Shown: positions 26,210-38,519 of the stretch, piece by piece
Numbering within the stretch: position 1 is the first letter of the stretch
Layout: each line of letters opens with the position of its first letter
The notes under the pieces: generated by a model
The model's input: only the letters and a program-made list of their open reading frames with translations
Database searches by the model: none
Told to the model about the DNA's origin: nothing
Translations under genes and position numbers: made by a program
Assembly (NCBI GenBank): GCA_016800925.1
Contig: JABCPU010000078.1
Location: forward strand, 124,001-188,000
DNA length: 64,000 nucleotides
From: Suillus spraguei
Lineage: Eukaryota > Basidiomycota > Agaricomycetes > Boletales > Suillaceae
Reading direction: 5' to 3'

Positions 26210-26939
26210 GTAGATGCATGTCACTCCTCTTTAGGCTTAAGCTTGATCCTTTACAGTCAGCGTGTAGCGCCGCCTGTCAACAGCGAGAGATAGTTTTAGG
26301 TTGGTTGTAATCAAGGTTTATTCAGTTGCTACGTGAAAACTTGACATCAATACTGTTTGGTCCCGGTTAACCATGGGCATCGCATACATCCACAATGATC
26401 TGCAGTACATCAATGTTGTCTGAGGTTGTGATTTAAGTATTGTTTGCATGCTATATGCGGCTAGGCTTCAACGTTCGTGAAGGTCAGGGAGGGCCCAAGT
26501 CAGGGGCTGGGCGGGATCAATTTGCTCGATGTGACAAAGCCTTCAAGACCCGGCCCACCGTGGATAGCAAGAGTGTGATGATGAGCTGACGGCAAGGGAT
26601 GGGAGCACAGATAGATTGAAACCATTATTAACCCTCCAAAGAGAAATGATCTTTCGATTATGATTTTACATGAGGGGATGAAACGAACGGACTCGAGTGA
26701 TGGTGTACGGTGGTGTGTCTGAGTCCAGTGTGTCCCTTATCACGACGCAGGACTCCAAGCATGGCAAAAAAAGTGATGACTGAAGCGATACCGTGAGATG
26801 CCGAATGGATTGAAGCATATGGAGAATCCATGATGTCTTCTGCGTTATCAACGTATCACGTCGGATCACGAAGAAGACTCACTTTTTCTATTCCATAACC
26901 TCATAGCCAACAATACTGGTGCCAATGCACCAAAGAACC
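26210..26939. other. intergenic region
   Basis: 730 bases between the methyltransferase gene and the FunK1 relic. No gene or repeat that I can support. Confidence 0.35.
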
Positions 26940-27925
26940 CTCTCCGTCACCACCTTTTCTCCAGCGAGATCATTGACAAGTCCGCCTCGCAACTTGAAGC
27001 AGTCACGGTTGACTCCGATGTTGTCAGCAAATGTACTAGTACTCTGCACATGGACTTTCGCAACAAAGGTATGGAGGGCCACTCCATGGATATGGATACT
27101 ATGGTTTGGATCCACGAGTTCGAAGGAACATCTACGACAAGATTCCCAAGTGCACCAAGACTTAGAGAAGCTGAACGGCACAGTCGTGTCCTGCTAAACA
27201 TCATTGTGTCCAGAAAACTTCTCCCAATCATGACGCTGACCGGAGACGAGTTCCTTGCCGCATGGTGGAAAATTGTGATGAGTAAGTGTTCTTGCCTTCT
27301 CATGCTCTTTATCATTCATTCACCACTCCCATAGGCCATCGCGCCCTATGGAAGAAGGGCATCCGTCACGGCGACATCAGCCTCAGCAATCTCATGGGAT
27401 GCCGCTCAGCTGGTCAATTTATCAGCATCCTCAACGACCGTGACTTATCATCAACTAAACAAGATGATCCTGGATGCCTCGAGCGTGCAGGAACGATACC
27501 CTTCATCTCGTTACACCCTCTCATACCAAAAGCAATCGCAGGCATGGTCGGGCGTGCGTACTATCATGATGCTGAATCGTTCATCTGGATCCTCACTTGG
27601 ATCTGTCTTCGATATGAAAACGGAAAGCTCCTCGCAGGAACAGACCACTTGATGAATGGTTGACAGTGGATGCCAGGAGATGCACAAGGAAAAAGCCAGC
27701 TATCTGTCAAGAGTGGCCGAAATACCTCCAACGCCATCGCACCAAAAGAACTTCGGTGTCGCAAAGCAAGGCTTAGTGATGGTTTACAGGCATGGAGGTC
27801 CGTTCGCGTCCGCTCCTACGGACGTTGAAGTGGTGTTCAACACATGGCTCCTGCACCGCGTCCCGGCGCTTGTGCGTGAAGGCAATCTCTTTTCTGGCCA
27901 GCAGGGTATGTATACCTGCAGTTGA
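26940..27925 (+). pseudogene. FunK1-type kinase fragment, catalytically altered
   Basis: The second half of a FunK1 (fungal-type protein kinase) is readable: MVWIHEFEGTST, LTGDEFLAAWW, a spliced GT-AG intron 27,282-27,334, then HRALWKKGIRHGDISLSN, FISILNDRDLSS, IPFISLHPLI, AYYHDAESFIWILTW and, in another frame, PTPSHQKNFGVAK and VEVVFNTWLL. Two frame changes are needed near 27,640-27,690. The catalytic HRD is HGD and the DFD-like motif is DRD, so the product would lack the base and the metal ligand. The N-terminal half is absent. I call it a pseudogene by comparison with the complete gene at 47,398-50,046. Confidence 0.75.
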
Positions 27926-28095
27926 GGCAGTGTGCCTCCGAAATGCGATGTTATATACTATGTGTAGTTCAATGCAGAACGATTAATATGCTCGGTGCCA
28001 TCCTTTCTTTTGTATTTGCGTGTTCCAACGTTTTTCGTATGGTCTATGGTTTATAAAACACAAAATCTAACTCGGATTGGGATTGGAAGTAGAAA

Positions 28096-29141
28096 CTAGT
28101 TAATTCTAGCTTTCATCCATGTCACAACTTCTTCTCCCCATTCCTCTCCTTGACCAGAACATAATGCCCAGTTAGGGCTGATATGATTGTGGCCCTTGCC
28201 AATGATCATTTGTGGCGCCTCCCCACGACGCTTCTCGATATCCGGTATTATCTCTTCCCATGTTAGCAACAACCATTCAGGCTCTCGCTCCGCCCTAACA
28301 AGGAGAATATCAGGGTGGTCCTTGATCTGTTCATCGGATAGAGCATTCCAAAGAGCCTTCGGCTGCCTCTCCCTCTGTTCCTCCTCGGAACCAATATACT
28401 GCATTGTGGGAACCTCGGGCTTGAATCTTTTCTTCTCATCAATCATGAACCAGCTGCCACCACACCAGATGACGCCTTTCAAACGAGGCTGTACGGTACT
28501 CGACACCGGTGGGTAGAGGCTCAACACTTTCGTGTGCACGTCACCCGCCGAGTGGCCCATGATAAATATAGCATCTAAATCAGGCGCGGGTATCGAGGGC
28601 ACCCCAATGACATCGACGTTGGCACAAACCCAGTTGACAGCGTCACGGACGTCCTCGGATGAAGCCGGGAACTTGACCTCCGGAACAAGCCTGTAGTCCG
28701 GAATGATGGTGATGAAACCGCGTTGTGCAAAAAAAGATCCGAGCGCGCGGTATCCCATAGAAAACGGTTCAGGAAATTGTTTTGACCCAGTGCTGAACCA
28801 CCTCCATAGATGAAAAATAGGATTGGTGTCTTCCCACTCTTGGTAAGAGTCGAGTTTAGCGGGTAATAGACGTCAAGCTGCGAGTAGTGAGGTACGGGTA
28901 TGTCATCGGGTTCGATCTGTCACGAACCTCATTTCTGGCACTGCGCTTGTCATTATATATAAAACTCTTGCGCTCGATCTTCTCTATCTCTGCCTTTCTT
29001 TCATCTAGAATAGGCACAAACGCTGCTAGAGCTGAAAAACGAGTCGGCTGTGGAGGAAGCTATGATATAAGAGGCAGAATACGTACTTTTCAAATTGATG
29101 GCCGGAATAGCAGTTTCGACGAACTTGGAGATTATGTCCAT
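28096..29141 (-). CDS. alpha/beta hydrolase (esterase/lipase family), two apparent base losses
   Basis: Exons 29087-29141 and 28096-29031. The second reads in three frames: PILDERKAEIEKIERKSF, then HYSQLDVYYPLNSTL with ILFFIYGGGS, then MGYRALGSFFAQRGFITIIPDYRL. YGGG is the oxyanion-hole motif and MGHSAGD carries the nucleophile serine. DEQIKDHPDILL and GKGHNHISP (the likely catalytic His) are also family features. Adding one base near 28,916 and one near 28,796 joins all three frames, and the total then becomes 331 codons including stop, exactly in phase. The protein resembles the fungal esterase/lipase group with the fold of carbohydrate and sterol ester hydrolases; the substrate is unknown. 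The two losses may be sequence errors. Confidence 0.75.
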
Positions 29142-31927
29142 GGTCAGGATCAAGGGCAGCGAGGAGTGAGAGTCAGGGAGATATTATAGCTGGTGAAATA
29201 ACGTTTATATTTGGCCATCCACGGTGGTGACGGATCAGCGCTGAGGCACTGACGAGGCTGGACACGTTTCAACACAGAAAAGTGGAGATAGGAAAGCTGA
29301 ACTGATGGAATTTCAAGATCGCGCTCATTAGGAGTGGGTTCTAATTGAAATGACAGAGTGCAACATCCTGGCTAACTGACGCCGGCCGTTTTACATAAAA
29401 CTACTCATGTGACTTGCATGTGACCCACGCTAGTGCACCCGCTTCATCGTAGGTTTCATGTTTCGGCCTGATTCCTCAAAGCCTATCTCAGCAAAGCGCT
29501 GCGGATAAGGCTGCGGAGGCCTACCAGCGCCGCAGTACAGAAGGCCACCGGTGCGACCCCGAACGGGAGAACTCGACACTTCGAAATTTGGAGCGGCGTA
29601 TCAGCCGGACAACTCCGACACTCGCCCTCACATGCGGGGTTCTTGGAGTCCGAGGCGTATCTTCAATTGTCCCATCTACCCAAACTTACGCACAAAATGA
29701 ACACCGACGTCTTCCTCGATCGTGGGTTTATCCAGTAAAGGTAGACTTTTTATTGAGTCAGATTCTTGTCGTACATACATTCATTAATAGCGACGTAACA
29801 ACATAAGATTCTCATCACTGGTGGGGTGTATTGTATGTAAGACTCATATGGTGCCATATTTTGTAGCCCCTGGCAGGTGAACTACTATCAATGAATTAGA
29901 ACGTGCTTAGGGCGAACCAAAGTCAAGTACGCGTTAGATCATTTGCTATTATTATACTAGAGATATGGTATGCTCCTCATGATGCTAAACCGTACGATTA
30001 CTAATTGAGTGGCGAGGTGCGGCGACAATGAGAAACCCTGGATAACGAGGTTTCCGTGTGCCCATGGGGGCCCTGTCTTGCTTGTTTAAGCTTTACCTTC
30101 CCAAGCTGCAGGACATCCCCATCGCTTGACACTTCTAACATAGGTAATACATAATTCCGAGAGCTTAAATTTCGAAGTGAAAGGCGGCATGGCGATGACG
30201 ACATAGCAATTATTCAGGAGGACGGTCGATATGTTCCGCAGAGCTGCACTCAAAAATAGACACCAGCCAGACAGAAGGACAAACAAAAGTTGAACAGGCT
30301 AGGCTGATGGGTTTCTGCTCAGTTAGGGCGGGGTATTTCGAATCCGGATACGGATCCGAAATTGCTCTGATGGAAATGGAGACAAGGAGAAAGTTCATGG
30401 AGATTTGGCGGATGGTAAACTTACAATAATCAATGCTCCGTGGAGCACATGGACATTCGGACATGAATTTTGCATTAGATCAGTATGTTCAAGACCTTTC
30501 GAGACGCCGGTTCCGTACAGGTGATAGAGTTGATCACAACGAGTGGCTCACAACGAAATCTAAGGATGATCCACTGATAGATAGATGGATAGATATGTAG
30601 TAGGAGTACTTACGAGAGAGGAGCCTTACGCGTAAAAGGACATGCTGTTACATCGTACGAGAATGTCACAGGACCCTTTATGCAACAGTACGCAATTTAG
30701 CTAGTAAAGCGGAGTAAAGATCAAGATGATTAGTAGACATAAATCGTATCCAGGTTCCTTGTATAGGTGTGTTTACAATCGTGACAGTCATGACTCACTT
30801 AGTCATGATCAGAAGTCTTGGTGAGGCGAAGACACCCTTCAGTATGTTGCGATCCAGTATCCCGTAAGCTTTGTCTGTGGAGAACTTCTAGGTTAAAGTC
30901 ATGACGTGCTGTGCCTTGTAGCGTACAGAATTATCTAGAACTATTAGATGCGAGTAAAGACATACTAGTGATGCATAGCAAGGGACCATGGCTTCGAATA
31001 TACAGATCGCCGTATGAAAAGCTGAATGAACCTCCTAATTGGAGGTTGTGTGGCGCGTGGGGTCATAATTGAAGTACCGTCGGGTGCACTTGAAGATAGG
31101 TTGCCACGAATTTTTGGACGAGCAGAAAACAGATTAGTGGGAGATGCGTAAATACACCGTCCTGCCACCATTCGGCCCCAGTTCGAAGATGGATTCTCAG
31201 GATGTGAGTTCAGAGGCACGTAGTAGTGTAGACGAGGGCGGAGTCGAGGCTTGAGCATGAACCGAACGGTAACGAATCGAGCAAGTGAAAAACTACATAA
31301 TCGAGGTGGTTGCTTGAGGCCTCGTGTAGTCAGTAGTAACAGGTAGTAATAAGGCTTCACTTAAGCGCTAGTAGTAGTAATAAATAGTGCGAAACATCTT
31401 GATGGGAGTCGCCAATAATTGTCATGATCGAAATATTATCGTGGCACTTAGTCGAAAGTGCATATGATCCTTGATGGTAATTTTGTATGAGCAATAGATC
31501 CTGTATCTGCTGCGTAGTGATGGTTGAAGTGACTGCGGTGGTGAAGTTGCGGAGAAGGGGTAAACGAACTTGAACTCGACGAGCGGTGGACATGAGTGAC
31601 CGAGGGCAGCACCAATTGAGGCCGATGACAAAGGAGGCCGGGTGGTGGTGACCGAAATACCGATTGTTCTGATTGATCTATCTGAAAAAGGAAAGTGATT
31701 ATGTAATTGTGTTGAATGGATGATCCGCATTTGACATCAATGTGATTCAAGCTAAATAGGCGTAAGACTTGCCCGATGGTCACCCGATAGTACCCTCTCT
31801 TTCTCCACAACATACAACTCCTTCCACATCACTACTTCACCAGTTTATCATCTATAATATCTATCTCTTTCAGTTGTAGGCCGCCCCCATCTGTAGTTTA
31901 CACAAATTCAAACTTCTAGTCGTAGCC
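29142..31927. other. long gene-poor region upstream of the Sfp1-like gene
   Basis: 2,786 bases between divergent genes (hydrolase minus, Sfp1-like plus). The open frames here have no recognisable domain. An antisense frame at 31,448-31,813 is probably chance or an untranslated leader region. A pyrimidine-rich tract before 31,928 is typical of fungal promoters and leaders. Confidence 0.4.
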
Positions 31928-33757
31928 ATGGCCACTACATCACAACCTATCGCGTTCCAGTCTCCTAATCATCCCGCATCTGGTTCATTCACTGGTAACA
32001 ACAGTGCCAAGTCTTACTTTCTAGGTTCACCAATATCGTGGCGTGCTGGTTCATTCGGAAGCCGTTTCTACCCTGGTTGTTCCCCTGGTCAACTTCTCGG
32101 TCCGTTGGAGTCAGTTGATATTTCACTTACCATGTAGAGGTATTCGCTGACTTCGTTTATGTAGTCCTAACGAATTCAAGTGTGCCAAGCTCTCATCTTC
32201 TATCGACAGCGACCGTGGTTCAATTCTGAACGCTATTGGTGCCTTCGACAAGGAGGATGAATTGGTGAGTCGTTTGTTCGGAAGTAGTCCTAGTCTCATG
32301 GTTACTCCTCGTAGTGTCGCAACTACACTTGCTGTGGTCTACATTTAGATGACCTACATGCTCTGCTACAGCACTTCGAGGAGTTCCACGTTGTCGTCCT
32401 CGACCCGTTTGGTAACCCTCAGTTCCCAGTCGTCCCTCCTCTACCTCAGTCTATTCCCAACCCGACTGCGTCATACTCCTTAGACATTCAACACCACACT
32501 CAATCTTACAACCAAGGTGGTTTCGACCCTGATGACATGGAACTCGATATTGATCAAAGCAGTTTATCAAACGCGTCAACACCCCCTGATACTCCCCTCA
32601 CTACTCCGCTGTCGTCACACACTACTCATTCGTTTAACCACTTTGGACAGTCTAAACCTGTTTCCCCACATCTTCCCGTGTCAGCATTTGATACGACAAC
32701 CGTGCTCCCTTCCCGTTCCGTTCACGGCTCAGCATTCCCACCATCTCGGAATGGTCTTCCAAATGTGGCAAATGCCCCTGATGCATTTAATGGTTACGCT
32801 GGGTACTCTGACTACTCATCCTCGATGCCTGGCACTGTTCCCTCTCCAACGGGTAGCGATGATGTTCACGCACCTGTCACACCTGTCAGTGAGCCGGGCA
32901 GTCCTTACGGCTGTCTTCCTCCAGCTGTGGTATTCTCCACAAGCAATACCCCTGTTACCACTCCTTCAGTCTCTCGCATGCCGTCCCCAGCAAGCGCTTC
33001 GCGTCATCCCGCACCCTCCGCGGCCGCCCCTCTTTCCTCGGCGTCCTCGGATTCTCCCGCTTCTTCTCAAGGTTTCTCATCACAGCAAGCCAATCAGCGT
33101 ACCAGTACCACGCTCTCTCGCCCTGCGTCATCATTACTGTTATCGAAGCCCTTCCGCTGCCCGAAGCCAAATTGCAATAAGAGCTATAAGCAAGCTAATG
33201 GGCTCAAATATCACATGACTCACGGCAGCTGCAACTTCGCGCCACCCAAAGACCTCGAACAAGTACAAGCACTACTGGCTAGTAAGCGGTCTGCCCGCGA
33301 GGCTGCTGGAGACGATCAGGGTATAACAGAGGGTGACATGCGCGAAGTCGAACGGGAGGCAGAGCGCAGACTCCGGCCCTTTGCTTGCGGTGTCAGTGAT
33401 TGTCAGCGCCGATACAAGAACATGAACGGTTTGCGGTATCACTACCAGCATTCGGGTGACCATGGTACGGTTGGGTTGGCTCTCCTTGCCAGTGGACAGC
33501 ACGAATGTTTACAACATGCCAATGGACGGAGTAGCAATGCAAACTCACGACATTCAACACCAATGACGAGCGGAACCTCGACGCCTGTAAGCGGACACAT
33601 AATACCGACGTATGCTCAGCAATATCAGCAACAGATGTTTTACTCGTCCGCACACCAGCAGTACTTGCGCCAGCAGCAGGCTCTACAAGCACAAGTGCAG
33701 ATCAGCTATCCTGGTGTGTCGGCTGAAGCTGTCCCTGTCATGCTTGCGCAACAATGA
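31928..33757 (+). CDS. Sfp1-like C2H2 zinc-finger regulator
   Basis: Exons 31928-32109, 32165-32264 and 32315-33757; 574 residues. The first junction restores LDPNEFKCAKL and all phases agree. Three zinc-binding units are seen: TCCGLHLDDLHALLQHFEEFH (about 99-119), RCPKPNCNKSYKQANGLKYH (about 374-393) and ACGVSDCQRRYKNMNGLRYH (about 451-470). The Cys-x2-Cys before an LxxLLQH helix, and the two C-terminal fingers with a long linker between them, are the Sfp1 layout. In yeast Sfp1 responds to TORC1 and drives ribosome biogenesis and cell size. Between the first and second units is a Ser/Pro/Thr-rich linker; a Gln-rich tail ends the protein (about 520-574). The ATG has a good context (GCCATGGCC). 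Confidence 0.85.
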
Positions 33758-34582
33758 AGACATACCCTTGAGCGACAGTCCGAAAGGATTGTGCTTATTC
33801 GAACGTAGATTGCATGTGATTTATGGACTATCTCTACTGGCTGTCGAATACCCCTCCTCCCTTTCTGGCGACACCCGTTCCCTCCACTATCTTGATCCGT
33901 GGTGCAAAAGTAAAAAAAAATTATACTTATTGGTCGAATATTGTCTATATCCCCCGTCTTTGGCGTTGCTTATTGTGCTTATTTCCCTCTTCTGTGTTTC
34001 TCTTTATATCGACTTATAACATCCCAGTCGACACTGATTGTTTGTTTCCTTTGCGTCTGGCACGACACGCTGCTTCCCCTTACTTCTTTTGTTTATTCCC
34101 TGCGCTCCCCCACCTCGTGGAACATAGCAGTTTTGATATGTTCTCTTAAAAGCGGGGATTGTGTACTATTATGCAGGCTGGCACTTTAATCTTGATTTTT
34201 GTGACACCGATCTCTCCTACACGTATTGCGTATAACTTAAATACTATTTATGTAGCCAAATACGACCACCTATTTTGATCGAAAGTGCGAGTTTCGGATG
34301 AGTCTTCGATATGCCACGTGTTGATCGAGATCAAAATGTGCACGATGATGATCGATCTGAACATTGTCGGGTCCCTCTCTTCGCAGTCTGTGCTTGTCCG
34401 GGGCAAGCTCGTAGGGCCGTGACGTCGCAACCGCGGCGATAACAGCTTACACGCACGAATAATAAAAGTCTTATATCGCGGCGATGCCCAGTACAAATCC
34501 CCGCAGTCGGTGGATGACTACCGCAAATAAAAAAGCTCTCGTCGGTCGAGCTTGCACCTTTCTAACCGAACAGAACAGTGCC

Positions 34583-34865
34583 GCTGTCGGGACATACGCC
34601 GAACAAATTAATCTGTCACCGTCACTGTCTGTCCATGACTAGTCGAGACGTGATCATAACATAAAGAAGAGGAAGTGTGCCACGCCGAACAAATTAATCT
34701 GACATTGCCTGTCCGTGACTGGTCGAGACAGACCTGGACTGGCTCCGACGGGTGATCATAAGAGGAACCACTGTCGGGACATGCACCGAACGAATTGCCT
34801 GTTTATGACTGGTCGAGACAGACCTGGACTGGCTTCGGTGGCTAATCATAACATAAAGAAGAAAC
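34583..34865. repeat. three diverged direct repeats
   Basis: The blocks at about 34,583-34,672, 34,683-34,765 and 34,770-34,865 share CCGAACAAATTAATCTG or CCGAACGAATTGCCTG, followed by TGACTGGTCGAGACAG and GGTGATCATAA-like text. They are noncoding. The unit may be an ancient transposon fragment or a local duplication; I cannot tell. Confidence 0.55.
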
Positions 34866-34895
34866 GACGTCTTCCTGTTGGAAAAAAAAAACTTT

Positions 34896-34970
34896 GTTCA
34901 AGGCAAGTTTCGAACCTGCACTATCGAGGACCGCTTGAATCTTGTTACGTTAACTCCACTCGGATAAGAG
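34896..34970 (-). pseudogene. tRNA-Leu(CAA)-like relic
   Basis: On the minus strand the text reads CCGAGTGG (A-box-like D arm), then AAGATTCAAGC (an anticodon loop with CAA, as in tRNA-Leu) and GGTCCTC, then a T arm GCAGG-TTCGAAA-CTTGC with a paired stem. A run of ten T follows at 34,882-34,891, as at a pol III terminator. The 3' side of the anticodon stem is missing and the acceptor ends do not pair, so it cannot be a working tRNA. It may be a remnant or the head of a SINE. Confidence 0.35.
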
Positions 34971-35692
34971 AGACGAGTGAGCGCAAACTCGAGATAGGTT
35001 TCAAACATGCCGTTGCTATCTTTTGTTCGACTTGAAAGATAACACTTCAAGTCCGTTATGGTATGGCCCACTGTTGAAGAATGAAGAATGATGAGCGTGT
35101 GGTAAGTCATTATATAACATCTTATCGTTGATCCATCAGGATGTTTCGAACTATTATCTGTGGTGATAGCTTGGCTATGACACGTCAAGATGGAGAATAA
35201 TCATGATATTCTTAGGATGAAACACACCTCATTTCAAAGGCGGGCTTCGTCGCGCGCACAACTGCCACGCTATACGGCTCTCATATTGACTTTGAATTAT
35301 GTCGGTACAGCCACAATCTCGCGTGGGCTCGCTTGAAGGAGACGTGAGGCCTTCGGGCTCGTAAAGGAAAGAAAAACATTTTGTAATGGAAACTACACGT
35401 TTCTGAAGGTTCAAAGCCTTCCATTGGGTAGGACCTCGTGGTACTGTGGGAGTCGGACTCATGGCTTTGGTAAAGATAATCAAAGTCCAAAAAAACTTGA
35501 AACTTCTTGTGCATTCCTGCTTTTACTACAGGCCAAAATGGAGTCCGTCGACGCTAATTGCTTCCGCGGGATCAAACGCTCCGTGTCCAAAGAATGTAGA
35601 CAGACAGACAAACATGGTTATCCTATGCAAATGGTATATGTATCCCAAATCATCCAAAAAAAGAAAAAAGAAAACAATGATGCCACTACTGT

Positions 35693-36928
35693 TCATGCGA
35701 CAACCTTACAAGTGGATGCTATTGCATCCTGGAACATCCGCAAACTCGACGAGTCGCTCTCAGCTGTTATAGTGCTGATCGGCTTATAAGTGACATAGCC
35801 CCATTCAGCGTCGAGCACGACGTATCCACTGTCCCCGTCTACCACAAGCTTTCTCAAACTGGTGAGCTCAGCCGCCCATCGTTGCCAGATGTTCGACCAT
35901 AGCCTGGCATCGAATGATGGGTTTGCTACATAGCTTGCGCATGATCGCAGCTCCAGCTGATGCAAGCAACTCTTTTGGCGGGTGACAAACTCTTCAACGC
36001 CATCAGAAGAGGGTGTGGGATCAAAGACAATATTTTCGAGCACGAGTGATTCGAGTGATGGATAATGGAATGAAGACAGTCGGGTTTCTAGGCTGTGGTA
36101 TGGCCCCTGGGGGCTGCGCAGCTCAAGCGATCTCAATGTATTGTTAGAAAGGGGTAGGAGTGCGCCAAGAGATCCGTTAATGTCCTTTGAACCGGACCAG
36201 GCACTGATATCGGCGTTTGGAACGACAGATAATGAAAGATGTGACAGGGGCGAGTTCGTAAGAGAGGAGACAAAGTCGTAGCGTGAAGGAGGCATCATGA
36301 CCACATTGTTGAGGGAAAGGGATGTCATGCGAGATTTCTTCATGGCATGGTGTATAGCATGAAGGACCGCGAGCTGTCTATCCGCGAACCAGAAAGGGCT
36401 CTCGCGAATTTCCATCCCAGACTGGGAGATAAATGAGGGCCAGAAACTCGCGCTCACGCATTGGAGTCTGGGGAGCGCATCGATTGCGCAGAAAGCCTCA
36501 GTCAAGGCTTCTTCAAGCTCGGCGACTTCAAGCATATCCTCGATTTCTGTAGGAACGTGCCACAATTAGCTCCTATGCGTAGACAAGAGCAAATGGAACT
36601 CACCGATGTTTTCCGGGGGAAATTGGAAACATTCACCTTCACGAGAATCATAGACGACTTCGCGAACATAGGTAGCAAGGTTAGGGGCGGCAATGATCTG
36701 CTGGAAGTTTTGTGCGCTCTGGATGCTGTTTTTTACGTGGAGTTTGCTGAACGCGATGGGGGTAACAAGATCTCGATACGCCTTGTTTAAACAGCGTAAC
36801 TGAAGAAGGTCATTCACGGAGGAAACATTCTGAACGACGACGTTGATGATTTCGATGGGTAGGTCTCGCATTATGGAAAGAGGAGAGAGGTTGGTCTGAA
36901 TGAAAAGGGACAGCGCGAGGGGTACCAT
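35693..36928 (-). CDS. F-box-like protein
   Basis: Two exons, 36604-36928 and 35693-36546; 392 residues. Near the N-terminus, MRDLPIEIINVVVQNVSSV and DLLQLRCLNKAYRDLVTP follow the F-box pattern (LPxEI...I, L..LR.LNK.YR). The rest has irregular leucine-rich stretches (SLSLNNVVMMP, LRSLELRSP, LESLVLENIVF, LHQLELRSC), common in agaricomycete F-box proteins. F-box proteins bring substrates to SCF ubiquitin ligases; the target is unknown. The first ATG at 36,928 gives a long hydrophobic start; a second Met (MRDLPIE, about residue 20) would also fit. Confidence 0.7.
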
Positions 36929-38519
36929 TTTATATCTCCCATGTGAGCTCGATATTTCGTTTCCCCGTGTACACAGGATGCTAGTGAACCGAAATAGTCT
37001 ACATCGGTACTAGCCCCGTCAAAGTCCTATTGGGTTGTGAACGTTGCGGAACAAAAGCAGTTTCGAATCAACAAATGTGGTCACTACCAAAGATGGATCT
37101 TTTTTTTTCCTCACAAATTATCGGGAACCGCCCAAAAGTGGTACACAACATCACTCAAATTGCTCAAAATTTCAAACCAAAAGTTCGTGGGAAACATTAC
37201 GAATGAATTTGGGCCTGGCCTCGGCTTGGTCCGATCAAGGTTGAGTTTGCTTGACTAACGTTCTCGAGCACTTATCTGAAAAGTCTGCCGTTATATTCCG
37301 ATCATCGCAAGTTGCCCCGCCTTATACTGCGTCGACGCGGGTATACTTGATTGGTAGTTTTTTCAGATCACGGTGCATCCACAGTCGATGGCTCAGTACT
37401 AGTAGTGCCCAGTACTTGCTCGGGATATGTTTGAAGGGTCGAGGCTCTTGGCAGAAGTGACATATTCTTGCGCCCACACGACCCTGCATAATATCGTACG
37501 CCACGACACCTGCCACTGGCAAAACGCTCACTGACAATTGCGCCACGTTTAGAGTTGTTTCAAGTTCAAGGGGTCTGATAATCAGACAAGTGATCATCAA
37601 ACAGTGCCCCCTGGCAGCGTTAGGCGTCCATCTTTAATAAAATCCTCTTCTAGTCAGATGCGTTCCAATTTGGTGGAGCCCCCCCACTCCATCGGACTCT
37701 TGTGCTGCGGGTTGCTTCTAGTGTCGGATGATAGGCCGAAACCGATTTCTGAGGAGAAGAAACTGCGGAGCTACTGGAACGACTTCCGCAATGCTTGTGG
37801 CTCCACAGACCAATGAAGGTAGTGGGCTGGGTTATTCTTTGCAAAATGGCAGTGGTCTGATGATAGGTCTAATTGAAAATTGACAGTGCTCCACACCCGA
37901 GGCCCGGGGGCGCTCCATTTGCATTTGGATCACGATACTTACGTTCGTGCTGACAACTGGGGTATGACAATAATATTCTATTTATATGCGTGCACAAAAG
38001 CTTTGCACGTAAATCTTGTGGTAGCATCAGGTGGCCAGCTGATGTTGGGGGTGCGAATTGTATGATCATAATACTAAGTGCAACTGAGGTTCCCGTTCAC
38101 GTCACCTGTTCAACATTCAGACATTCAAACGTTGACATCTTACGCCCTCGAGCACGGCTATATTATCACTCTCCTACCGCATCTTTCCTCGGTTCTCTAC
38201 CTCCATGCTACTGCTCCTCTCAGGTAGCTGAAACAATCTGCACGTCGCATATCCATTTGTGAGCGCTGATTAAACCTCATATATTGCGATGCATGATGAT
38301 ATCTTATCGACTATACGCAATTATCACTATCGTACAAAGATCTACTCGCAACCGCAACAGAACCAAAATATCTCAAGCTAAAATAAAACTAGCGCATGAT
38401 TACAAGCAAGACACGGGTATACTCTATCCAGAGAGTGGATATTACCATAATTTAACCGTGCGTCTCCAATCGTGTATATGGATATGATGTCCGCAACATT
38501 GAAACGTTCTTGCCCACGT
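36929..38519. other. intergenic region
   Basis: 1,591 bases with no gene, RNA or repeat I can support. Short frames at 37,037-37,460 and 37,604-37,816 lack protein features. Confidence 0.4.

Larger units (their letters stand above)
33758..35692. other. intergenic region with direct repeats and a tRNA-like relic
   Basis: 1,935 bases. Thymine-rich DNA follows the Sfp1-like gene. Three copies of a roughly 85-95-base unit occupy 34,583-34,865 (see the repeat entry), and a tRNA-Leu-like relic lies at 34,896-34,970. No protein gene can be supported. Confidence 0.45.

Noticed and set aside
31448..31813. Open frame antisense to the leader of the Sfp1-like gene
   Set aside because: Composition is that of a pyrimidine-rich leader read backwards; no protein features.
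35281..35514. Text with a GFEPS-like motif and GGTTCAAAGCC on the plus strand, as if from a tRNA T arm
   Set aside because: The T-arm stem pairs, but the other arms do not fold and no A box is present at the right distance.
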